Positions 7,218 through 13,363 of a stretch of 14,925 bases of DNA are shown here, one piece after another. Source of the stretch: CAYMFD01 sp964389475. Lineage in GTDB: Bacteria; Bacteroidota; Bacteroidia; Chitinophagales; Saprospiraceae. Made by a program: the position numbers and the translations under genes. The stretch covers positions 1-14,925 of the forward strand of contig CAYMFD010000095.1 of the NCBI GenBank assembly GCA_964389475.1. Reading direction: 5' to 3'. The notes under the pieces are model-generated. The model made no database searches. It saw nothing but the letters and a program-made list of their open reading frames with translations, and was not told the origin of the DNA. Each line of letters opens with the position of its first letter. Position 1 is the first letter of the stretch.

Positions 7218-8171
7218 GTGACTCAACTTTCTCGTAATATCTTCTGCTTACTTCTACTGCCACTCCTTTGGTGCAGTTGTGAGCAGCCCTATGCATTCGA
7301 CGTAGAAGAGGGAGATAGAGAGGTGGTTATACACGCCATCTTTAGTCCAGGATATCCGCTGGCTGCAGAGCTGACGTATAGCCGCAGTATTTTCGATAAG
7401 GATGATTTTAAGAAAGTCGCAGATGCAGATATTGTCGTTACTGACTTGACGTCAGGAGCTACCCATAGCTTATATCATCACGATGATGGTGTCTATCTCA
7501 GTGATAGCGTCATGCCACTAGCTGATCATCACTACCAACTGGTAGTCACAATGCCTGCAGGTGACCAGATTACTGCCTCATCATACGTGCCAGAGGACGT
7601 GGAGGTAGTTATTAATGCAGTAGAGCCTGTCGAGGAAGGAGGAGAGATGGCATTGAGAATTGACTTTGACATTATCAATCAAGACGATAGTGAAAACTAC
7701 TACGTGTGGGACATAGTAGCACCAGACAATAGAGATACACCCGACGATATCAACGAGCAGTATAACGCTTGGCTATCTGGCGGTAATGTCAATACTAACC
7801 GCAATCGTTACAGACCACACTGGAAGGTCCTCTATGAAGATATCGACTTTACTAGCGATGTAGTTCGTACTAGTATCATTGCCACTGATAGCTCAGCTGT
7901 TGCTAATGCATCGCAGGGTTCGGGAGGTAACGGCACTGTAGATGATTCTGTCGTCGACTCTACCAGTACGGAGGTCGTCGTAGCGCCAATACAGCTGAGG
8001 GTACAGGCTGTGAGTAAGCCCCTGTACGACTACTACCACGCTATCGAATCCTACAATCGTAACGGTGGCCTTAATACAAGCTATGCCACACCAGTAGAGT
8101 TATACACTAATATAGAGGGGGGCTATGGTGTATTCGCCGGATACAACGAAAAACTCCTTGTAATCAACTAG
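7218..8171 (+). CDS. DUF4249 domain lipoprotein
   Basis: This 317-residue secreted protein starts with a signal peptide ending in LLWCSC (Cys21 is the likely lipid-modified residue), followed by the DUF4249 pattern: a short acidic stretch (FDVEEGDREVVIHAIF), a strand with SRSIFD, paired beta-strand repeats such as ADIVVTDL and DGVYLSD, and a closing GGYGVFAGYN. DUF4249 proteins are outer-membrane-associated lipoproteins of unknown function, often encoded next to a TonB-dependent receptor; no receptor is present here. Residues about 226-252 are a Ser/Gly/Thr/Asp-rich low-complexity insert. The start is GTG at 7218; the only nearby ATG (7208) is followed at once by a stop. The GNAT gene follows after 7 bp, probably in the same transcript. 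Confidence 0.85.
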   Translation: MTQLSRNIFCLLLLPLLWCSCEQPYAFDVEEGDREVVIHAIFSPGYPLAAELTYSRSIFDKDDFKKVADADIVVTDLTSGATHSLYHHDDGVYLSDSVMPLADHHYQLVVTMPAGDQITASSYVPEDVEVVINAVEPVEEGGEMALRIDFDIINQDDSENYYVWDIVAPDNRDTPDDINEQYNAWLSGGNVNTNRNRYRPHWKVLYEDIDFTSDVVRTSIIATDSSAVANASQGSGGNGTVDDSVVDSTSTEVVVAPIQLRVQAVSKPLYDYYHAIESYNRNGGLNTSYATPVELYTNIEGGYGVFAGYNEKLLVIN

Positions 8172-8178
8172 GTCCCAG

Positions 8179-8628
8179 TTGCCCCAACCCACTCAAGCGC
8201 CTTCTATTAAGCAAGTAGCACATGACTCACCAGACTACTGGCAGTGTGTAGATTTACGATCAGCAGTCTTACGTAAGCCACTAGGTCTTGCGTTTAGCCC
8301 AGAAGATCTAGCAGCAGAGCATGACAGTATACACCTAGCCCTATTTGCTGGGCAGGAGGTTATAGGATGTCTAGTGCTTAAGCCCGTCAATCCCACTACG
8401 TTTAAGATGCGCCAGGTAGCCGTAGATCCACAGTATCGGGGGCAGTCCCTAGGCCGTGCCCTAGTACTCGCATCAGAGACTCTAGCGCGATCAATAGGCG
8501 TAGATAAGCTAGTATTACATGCAAGGGAGGTAGCGGTACCATTTTACTTGAAACTCGATTATCAGATAGAGGGTGATCGATTTGTAGAGGTCGGGGTAGA
8601 TCATTTTAAGATGTCTAAGGCTTTGTAG
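8179..8628 (+). CDS. GNAT family N-acetyltransferase
   Basis: This is an acetyl-CoA-dependent N-acyltransferase of about 149 residues with the GNAT fold. Motif A is QVAVDPQYRGQSLGRAL (79-95), where R87-G-Q-S-L-G92 forms the pyrophosphate-binding loop. It is preceded by a beta-hairpin (ALFAGQEVIGCLVLKPV) and followed by the motif B region HAREVAVPFYLKLDYQ with the usual Tyr. The substrate is unknown. The start must be TTG at 8179 or very near: the frame is closed by a stop at 8161 and the next in-frame ATG is inside motif A. It is tightly downstream of the DUF4249 gene. Confidence 0.85.
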   Translation: MPQPTQAPSIKQVAHDSPDYWQCVDLRSAVLRKPLGLAFSPEDLAAEHDSIHLALFAGQEVIGCLVLKPVNPTTFKMRQVAVDPQYRGQSLGRALVLASETLARSIGVDKLVLHAREVAVPFYLKLDYQIEGDRFVEVGVDHFKMSKAL

Positions 8629-8642
8629 GTGCAGAAGGCTGG

Positions 8643-8669
8643 TTTGCAGAGGTAGTCTTTATATCTTTA
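8643..8669 (+). promoter_or_regulatory. Candidate promoter of the Nudix regulator-ftsX operon
   Basis: TATCTTTA (8662-8669) is identical to the DUF4249 -7 element and ends 19 bases before the ATG at 8689, also the same distance. A TTTG at 8643-8646 sits 15 bases upstream, somewhat close for a -33 box. Confidence 0.4.
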
Positions 8670-8688
8670 CCTTCAGAATAACTCTCTG

Positions 8689-9378
8689 ATGCCTCTATCC
8701 AGCCAGTATTTTTTCGGTGCATTCTCTGTAGACAACGTCATTTTTGGTTTCGACGGTGACAAGTTGAAGGTCTTGCTTATCAAGCGTAAAGAAGAGCCAT
8801 TCATAGGCGACTGGGCCCTCCCTGGTGATTTGGTAGATCCGGCAGAGGACCTCCGGCATGCCCCTCAGCGTATATTAAAGATGTTGACGGGTCTAGAGGA
8901 TGTTTTCCTAGAGCAGGTCTTCACCTTTGGTAAGGTTAATCGTCACCCCAAGGGTAGGGTGATTACTGTCGCCTACTTTAGTCTCGTTAATATCAACAAA
9001 GTTACCCCAGTGGCGTCGTCCTTTGCGGAGGAGGTGGCGTGGCATCCCATCGTGGAGATCGATGTTTTGGCTTTCGATCATAAAGAGATTCTGACGAAGT
9101 GCTACTCCCGTCTCAAACAGTACGTAAGACAACGACCTATCGGGTTTGAGTTACTACCCAATGCATTTACTCTGAGTCAGTTGCAAGCGTTATATGAAGC
9201 AGTGCTTGAGAAGCCACTGGACAAGCGTAATTTCAGAAAAAAGATGTTGAGCATGAAAATCTTGGTAGATGTCCGACAGACCCAGACAGGTGTGGCGCAT
9301 CGTCCTGCCAAGCTATATCGCTTTGACGATGATCGATACGAGCAGTTCTTAGCGGGTGGATTTAGCTTCGAGATATGA
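8689..9378 (+). CDS. Nudix-fold transcriptional regulator (NrtR/AraR type), catalytic residues lost
   Basis: The 229-residue protein has an N-terminal Nudix domain (about 8-145) and a C-terminal winged helix (about 155-225), the plan of NrtR and of Bacteroides AraR-type regulators. The Nudix box, residues 47-70, keeps Glu53, Arg61 and Gly68, but the REUXEE core reads RILKML: Ile62 replaces the first Glu, and Met65-Leu66 replace the metal-binding Glu pair. Hydrolysis is therefore unlikely, and the domain is best seen as a ligand sensor. The winged-helix part contains FTLSQLQALYEAVLEKPLDKRNFRKKML, the usual DNA-binding stretch of this family. The effector is unknown; no sugar or NAD genes are adjacent. 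The stop overlaps the ftsX start (ATGA), so regulator and permease are coupled. Confidence 0.85.
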   Translation: MPLSSQYFFGAFSVDNVIFGFDGDKLKVLLIKRKEEPFIGDWALPGDLVDPAEDLRHAPQRILKMLTGLEDVFLEQVFTFGKVNRHPKGRVITVAYFSLVNINKVTPVASSFAEEVAWHPIVEIDVLAFDHKEILTKCYSRLKQYVRQRPIGFELLPNAFTLSQLQALYEAVLEKPLDKRNFRKKMLSMKILVDVRQTQTGVAHRPAKLYRFDDDRYEQFLAGGFSFEI

Positions 9379-10184
9379 GGGGCCAACTAGCCACCACATT
9401 ACTGCTTGCACTCGTACTTACTATACTAGGTACAGGCCTGACCTTACTACTCCACGTAGGTACCATCGATCGCCAGGTGCGAAGTATGATGGACATCGTG
9501 GTGGAGTTACGTGACGACGTGCCGCAGGCAGAGCGAAGTGGGGTAGTGGCCGCATTAACTGGTGATACTAGGGTAGTAGAGGGCTCGATAGAGTTCCTGC
9601 CTCGCGACCAGGCAGTGGCTCTCATGGGTGGCGACGATGTCGACGTATCACTGCTACAGGACAATCCGTTTAGCGATTTGATCACCTTTAACCTACATGC
9701 TAGCTATTATACAGACGAGACCCTACTTGAGATTACAGGCATGTTAGAGGCGCTTGATCCTGTTGTAACAGTATCTGCCCAGAGTGCCGCAGCGGCTGAT
9801 ATTTCTGCCTGGGTACGTAAACTCGCCTGGGTCATACTACTGGTAGGTCTCGTCGTATCTGCTCTGGCAGGGATGCTGCTACACACGAGTGCCTCTATGC
9901 GTCTAGCCAAAGACAAGAAGCGCATCGTCACCATGCAGCTCGTAGGTGCTCGCCGTGACTATATCGAACGACCCTATTTACGAGCCGCCGTTACACAAGC
10001 TGTCCTATCCAGCTTCATAGCCTTGACACTACTTGGTTTGTTAGCATTAACGATTAACCTCACCCTACATCCGCTGGTCATCTGGCACAAGCTCGCAATA
10101 GTATTCATCTGCTTGCTTGTCATATCCGTGACGCATGGTGTGATAACCAATCGTGTAATTATCAAGCGATATCTTGGTTTTTAG
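9375..10184 (+). CDS. ftsX: Cell-division permease FtsX-like protein
   Basis: FtsX, with the ATPase FtsE, couples division to activation of septal cell-wall hydrolases. The 269-residue protein has TM1 at about 4-27, an extracellular domain at 28-145 with the FtsX pattern VVELRDDVPQAE and EFLPRDQAVALMGGD, TM2 at 148-170, the cytoplasmic block IVTMQLVGARRDYIERPYL (184-202, the family's M-x-L-V-G-A motif), TM3 at 203-232 and TM4 at 238-258. The start is forced: an in-frame TAG at 9363 precedes it, so the usual 10-20 residue cytoplasmic N-terminus is almost absent. It overlaps the Nudix regulator by 4 bp. No ftsE is in the window. Confidence 0.87.
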   Translation: MRGQLATTLLLALVLTILGTGLTLLLHVGTIDRQVRSMMDIVVELRDDVPQAERSGVVAALTGDTRVVEGSIEFLPRDQAVALMGGDDVDVSLLQDNPFSDLITFNLHASYYTDETLLEITGMLEALDPVVTVSAQSAAAADISAWVRKLAWVILLVGLVVSALAGMLLHTSASMRLAKDKKRIVTMQLVGARRDYIERPYLRAAVTQAVLSSFIALTLLGLLALTINLTLHPLVIWHKLAIVFICLLVISVTHGVITNRVIIKRYLGF

Positions 10185-10224
10185 GTACCTTCACCGCCCA
10201 TTTAAATCCTAAACGTTTTTTCCA

Positions 10225-10551
10225 ATGGAGAGCAATTTTATTATCGAGGAGTTCGAATTCTACAAAGTGCTGCTGTTTAGTCATCATACCAATACGGCGA
10301 TAGATGCAGGCGTAGAGATCAGCTTGCCAGACGGTAAGGCGATTATCCGCTTTACTCACGATGACATGCCTGATAATTCGCACGAGGTAATCGGTAGTAA
10401 GAACATATATCATGTCTACTACGACATCTCTATGTACCCTCATATCATTGACATCCTTCGTTACGAGGAGCCATTGTTTTTCTACTACAACCACGATAAT
10501 CACGAGAGCTATATCACCACTGGTGATGAGCCAGTAGGGGAGGGCGAGTAA
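10225..10551 (+). CDS. Small conserved-looking hypothetical protein, 108 residues
   Basis: No function is recognised. The protein is soluble, with no signal peptide or membrane segment, rich in Tyr, His and Asp, with alternating hydrophobic strands (KVLLFSHH, AGVEISLPDGKAIIRF), a YHVYYDISMYPHIIDILR segment and an EPVGEGE end. I recall short Bacteroidota and proteobacterial hypotheticals with the same -VDILRNE- and -EPVGEGE ending, which favours this frame over the longer antisense frame (10162-10605). It lies 40 bp after ftsX. A TATCTTGG at 10170-10177, inside the ftsX end, could serve as a -7 element. Confidence 0.7.
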   Translation: MESNFIIEEFEFYKVLLFSHHTNTAIDAGVEISLPDGKAIIRFTHDDMPDNSHEVIGSKNIYHVYYDISMYPHIIDILRYEEPLFFYYNHDNHESYITTGDEPVGEGE

Positions 10552-10604
10552 GTCACAGCACTTGCTTAACATCTGATTGACATAATCCATACTGCTGAGC
10601 GGCA

Positions 10605-10632
10605 TTTGCCATGCTCGGTGGGTATATCTTTG
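10605..10632 (+). promoter_or_regulatory. Promoter of DUF1599/BT_3928 operon, apparently leaderless
   Basis: TTTG (10605-10608), 16 bases, then TATCTTTG (10625-10632), a perfect TAnnTTTG. The ATG at 10637 begins only 4 bases after the element, so transcription would start at or next to the start codon. Confidence 0.55.
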
Positions 10633-10636
10633 CGCT

Positions 10637-11197
10637 ATGAGTGTAGATGTAACTACTCGTCAGTATGACGAAGTGACTGCTGAGTGTCGGGATATCTTCG
10701 TTAAGAAGACCCATGACTACGGTACTGCTTGGCGCATACTGAGGCCATCTAGTCTTACAGATCAGATCTATATCAAAGCTAGACGTATACGTAGCCTGGA
10801 AGAGAATCAGGGTGCTAGTATGATCGACGAGGGTGTACAGCCAGAGTACATAGGTATCGTCAACTACTGCATAATGGCTTTGATACAGCTGGACCTAGGT
10901 GCCACTGGTGATATTAATCTCGATCCCAGTCTTGCAACAAAGTACTACGATGCTAAACTATCGGCTACCCGTGATCTGATGATCAAAAAGAATCACGATT
11001 ACGGAGAGGCCTGGAGAGATATGCGTATCAGCAGTATCACGGACCTAATATTAATGAAGATCATACGTACCAAGAGTATTGAAGACCTCAAGGGGAAGAC
11101 GATGATCTCTGAGGGTCTAGATGCTAATTACATGGATATGCTAAACTATTCGGCCTTTGCCTTAATTAAATTACAAGAAGAAAATAAGAGTCTATGA
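10637..11197 (+). CDS. DUF1599 (Nmad1-type) protein with internal duplication
   Basis: The 186-residue protein consists of two copies of one domain: residues about 10-88 and 100-182. Matching segments are KKTHDYGTAWRILRPSSLTD against KKNHDYGEAWRDMRISSITD, ARRIRSLEE against IIRTKSIED, and SMIDEGVQPEYIGIVNY against TMISEGLDANYMDMLNY. This is DUF1599, also called nucleotide modification associated domain 1; the His-Asp-Tyr-Gly and Trp-Arg positions are kept in both halves. The molecular role is unknown. The N-terminus is fixed by alignment of the first repeat, so the ATG at 10637 must be the start even though its promoter is only 4 bases away. The stop overlaps the next start (ATGA), coupling it to the membrane protein; I recall this pair as conserved in Bacteroidota, often followed by tpiA, which is absent here. 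Confidence 0.88.
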   Translation: MSVDVTTRQYDEVTAECRDIFVKKTHDYGTAWRILRPSSLTDQIYIKARRIRSLEENQGASMIDEGVQPEYIGIVNYCIMALIQLDLGATGDINLDPSLATKYYDAKLSATRDLMIKKNHDYGEAWRDMRISSITDLILMKIIRTKSIEDLKGKTMISEGLDANYMDMLNYSAFALIKLQEENKSL

Positions 11198-12720
11198 GCC
11201 TGTCGACATTACTACTGAGAATCGGGATTGCCGCTTTGATATTTATGGCGATCATAGCCTTCACCAAAAAAGAGGATAAGAATTGGTTGATGCTCTTTTT
11301 GCAGAGTTTCTGCGGTATTCTATTTCTGTTTAGCGGTTGGGTTAAGGCCGTTGACCCTCTGGGCACAGCCTATAAGATGGAGCAGTACTTTACGGAGTTT
11401 GAGCTGACCTTTGCCGATACGGCCCTTAGCGGCATTGCGCCTTTGTTTCCGTGGTTGTCGAGTCTGAGTATCGGATTTTCGGTATTTATGATTGTATTCG
11501 AGATCGTGCTAGGTCTGATGCTGCTCACGGGTACGCTACCAAAACTTACGAGCTGGTTATTCTTTTTGTTGGTCGCCTTCTTTACTGTCCTTACAGGTTT
11601 TACTTATTTGACAGGATATGTGCCTAGCGGAGGTAACTTCTTTGCATTTGCAGAGTGGGGAGCATATACAGAGAGTAACATGCGAGTTACTGATTGCGGG
11701 TGTTTCGGAGACTTTATTAAGCTCAAGCCGAGGATTTCGTTTTTCAAAGACATCTTCCTTCTCTTTCCCTCCATTTACTTTTTGCTAAAGCACAAGTCTA
11801 TGGTGCAGCTCTTTACCAAGCCTGTCCGCATGGGCATCATGGGTCTCGGTACAGCAGCATTGTTACTTTACTGCTTCAGCAACTACGTATGGGACCTACC
11901 ACATACAGACTTCAGACCATTTAAGGTCGGCGCCGATGTAGCTGCCGTCAAGGAGAAGGAAATGGAGGCTGCAGCCAACGTAGACATATATGCTTACCTA
12001 CTTAAGGATAGGGCGACTGGAGAAGAGATCGAAGTCCCGTATGACCAGTATATAGCAGGATTTAGTACCACCTACAGCAAGGATAAGTATGAGGCTGTCG
12101 ACCAACTCAAAACAAAGCCAACGATGGAGATGACCAAGGTGTCAGAGTTTGATGTTACTGACGCTAAGGGTAATGATGTGAGTTACTACTATCTCGATAA
12201 TGAGAAGAAGCACTACATGATCGTAGCTCATAAGCTCAAGTATGAGGCTGTATCGCAGCAGGTAATGGTGAGCGATACGACCTACTCTGTAGATACACTT
12301 ACCGCAGGCTCAAGTATTGCTGCCATGCTGAATAACCAACGGTACACTATGGTAAGTGATACACTAGTTGCAGTCGAGGGTGAGGATGTCTTGGTTATCA
12401 GATACTATGAGGTAACGCAAAGAGAAGAAACGCAGTACACTTATACATTCGATGCTGACTATGTTGCCAAGTATAAAGAGGTAATTGCACCCCTCGTCAG
12501 CCAAGCAAAAAGCAAGGGTTACGAGGTCTCATTGGTATCAGGCTCTGACTTTAAGGTGATGAAGGCTCTACTAGCTGAAACGGGAATATCCATGCCTACC
12601 TACACAGCCGATGATATACTGCTCAAGACGATCGTCCGATCCAATCCTGGTATCGTACTCTGGCAAGATGGGAAGATCCTCAATAAGTGGCACGAGTCTA
12701 AGTTTGATGGGGTAGAGTAG
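11194..12720 (+). CDS. BT_3928-type protein: DoxX-like membrane domain plus thioredoxin-like tail
   Basis: The N-terminal 230 residues are a DoxX/MauE-like membrane domain with helices at about 3-22, 33-51, 90-112, 118-141, 183-198 and 211-230. It carries the motif TDCGCFGDFIKLKPR (166-180), in which the CGC pair is typical of the DoxX/MauE relatives thought to handle redox partners. A soluble, mostly beta region (about 240-415) follows, then a thioredoxin-like end (about 420-505: VSLVSGSDFKVMKALL, PTYTADDILLKTIVRSNPG, IVLWQDGKILNKWH) without a CxxC active site. At 508 residues it is longer than I expect for the family, the extra length being in the middle. The likely location is the inner membrane with a periplasmic tail; function unproven. 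It is coupled to DUF1599 by a 4-bp overlap. Confidence 0.85.
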   Translation: MSLSTLLLRIGIAALIFMAIIAFTKKEDKNWLMLFLQSFCGILFLFSGWVKAVDPLGTAYKMEQYFTEFELTFADTALSGIAPLFPWLSSLSIGFSVFMIVFEIVLGLMLLTGTLPKLTSWLFFLLVAFFTVLTGFTYLTGYVPSGGNFFAFAEWGAYTESNMRVTDCGCFGDFIKLKPRISFFKDIFLLFPSIYFLLKHKSMVQLFTKPVRMGIMGLGTAALLLYCFSNYVWDLPHTDFRPFKVGADVAAVKEKEMEAAANVDIYAYLLKDRATGEEIEVPYDQYIAGFSTTYSKDKYEAVDQLKTKPTMEMTKVSEFDVTDAKGNDVSYYYLDNEKKHYMIVAHKLKYEAVSQQVMVSDTTYSVDTLTAGSSIAAMLNNQRYTMVSDTLVAVEGEDVLVIRYYEVTQREETQYTYTFDADYVAKYKEVIAPLVSQAKSKGYEVSLVSGSDFKVMKALLAETGISMPTYTADDILLKTIVRSNPGIVLWQDGKILNKWHESKFDGVE

Positions 12721-12724
12721 CTTG

Positions 12725-12785
12725 CGAGAGAGTGCGAGATATCCTGAGAAGAGATCTTGAGATAAGAGATTGCGAGAGGGTAGAG
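12725..12785. repeat. GA-rich degenerate repeat block A
   Basis: This is a purine-rich stretch built from GAGATATC, GAGAAGAGAT and GAGATAAGAGAT-like words directly after the BT_3928-type gene. The same words recur at 14680-14762, on the other side of rarA. Confidence 0.5.
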
Positions 12786-13199
12786 TTGATAGGTCGGCTG
12801 GGTGGTGATTCGAGATCAGCAGCGTAAAGTCAAGTGTCGTTATACTGCGATAGATCGTGGACCGACGGAATTTCCGATTTTTTGACCTGTTTTTAAGGAG
12901 GTGAAAAAGTGATTGGCTGCCTACAGTTTGTTTGTCGCTGTACAGAGCTAGAGCAAGAGTCGACAAAATGTGCGATTTTTCATGCAAGCCAGTGATAATC
13001 TAGTGTTACAGAATAGATTGGCGCTTGCCTGTAGTTTCTAACATGCTGTGTCGTGGAAAAATAAAAGCAATTTTGACACGACTCTAGATCGGTCTTGACT
13101 TGGTCAGTATAATGGCAAAGGCTTTGAATGCCAAGTATTAATTAGTGTCCAAGAGTAATCTGTAAAGTCAAGAAGCTCCTTACAGCGACATGATTTTTG

Positions 13200-13226
13200 C
13201 CTTCTTTTGATCTGAGCAAAAGAAGG
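13200..13226. repeat. Perfect 10-bp inverted repeat with 7-base loop
   Basis: CCTTCTTTTG (13200-13209) and CAAAAGAAGG (13217-13226) are exact reverse complements around ATCTGAG. There is no following T-run on either strand, so it is not a standard intrinsic terminator. Confidence 0.65.
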
Positions 13227-13228
13227 AG

Positions 13229-13254
13229 GCCAGTCGGGCCTTTCCGACACTGGC
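13229..13254. repeat. Bulged inverted repeat adjacent to the previous hairpin
   Basis: GCCAGT-CGG (13229-13237) pairs with CCG-AC-ACTGGC (13244-13254) around GCCTTT, with a two-base bulge. It begins three bases after the 13200-13226 hairpin, giving two stems in tandem. Confidence 0.5.
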
Positions 13255-13331
13255 TAGAAACCAAAAGTTACATGTGTTATCTACAGATGGGACTCGTGTT
13301 CCAGTGCAATCAATATAGAACCAATTTTATT

Positions 13332-13358
13332 GCGCTGCGGCTAGAACCGCGGTAGCGC
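13332..13358 (-). terminator. GC-rich hairpin just past the rarA stop, possible terminator
   Basis: GCGCT-GCGG (13332-13340) pairs with CCGC-GGT-AGCGC (13347-13358) around CTAGAA, nine base pairs with a 3-base bulge, ending 5 bases beyond the rarA stop. On the rarA strand it is followed by AATAAAATTGG rather than a T-run, so the terminator call is tentative. Confidence 0.35.
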
Positions 13359-13363
13359 TAACA

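Larger units (their letters stand above)
12721..13363. other. 643-bp gene-free, hairpin-rich intergenic region
   Basis: No convincing gene is seen on either strand. The region begins with a GA-rich block (12725-12785) and then contains several inverted repeats: 12879-12908 (TTTTT-g-ACCT / AGGT-g-AAAAA), 13051-13081 (TCGTG...CACGA with AAAA/TTTT inside), 13200-13226 (perfect 10-bp arms), 13229-13254 and 13332-13358. Both flanking genes end into it (the BT_3928-type gene from the left, rarA from the right), so a terminator role for one or more hairpins is possible. The density of hairpins suggests a dispersed non-coding repeat or a structured RNA (inference). Confidence 0.6.

Noticed and set aside
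10162..10605. 147-codon minus-strand frame opposite the 108-residue hypothetical
   Set aside because: Its product has no recognisable motif and overlaps the end of ftsX, while the plus-strand frame has a protein-like composition and a familiar C-terminal pattern.
12895..12911. Strong Shine-Dalgarno-like AAGGAGGTG followed by GTG
   Set aside because: It opens only a 28-codon frame, and the other genes here do not use such sites; the bases are part of an inverted repeat.
12571..12987. 138-codon minus-strand frame downstream of the BT_3928-type gene
   Set aside because: More than a third of it is antisense to conserved coding sequence and the rest crosses the GA-rich block; no family features.
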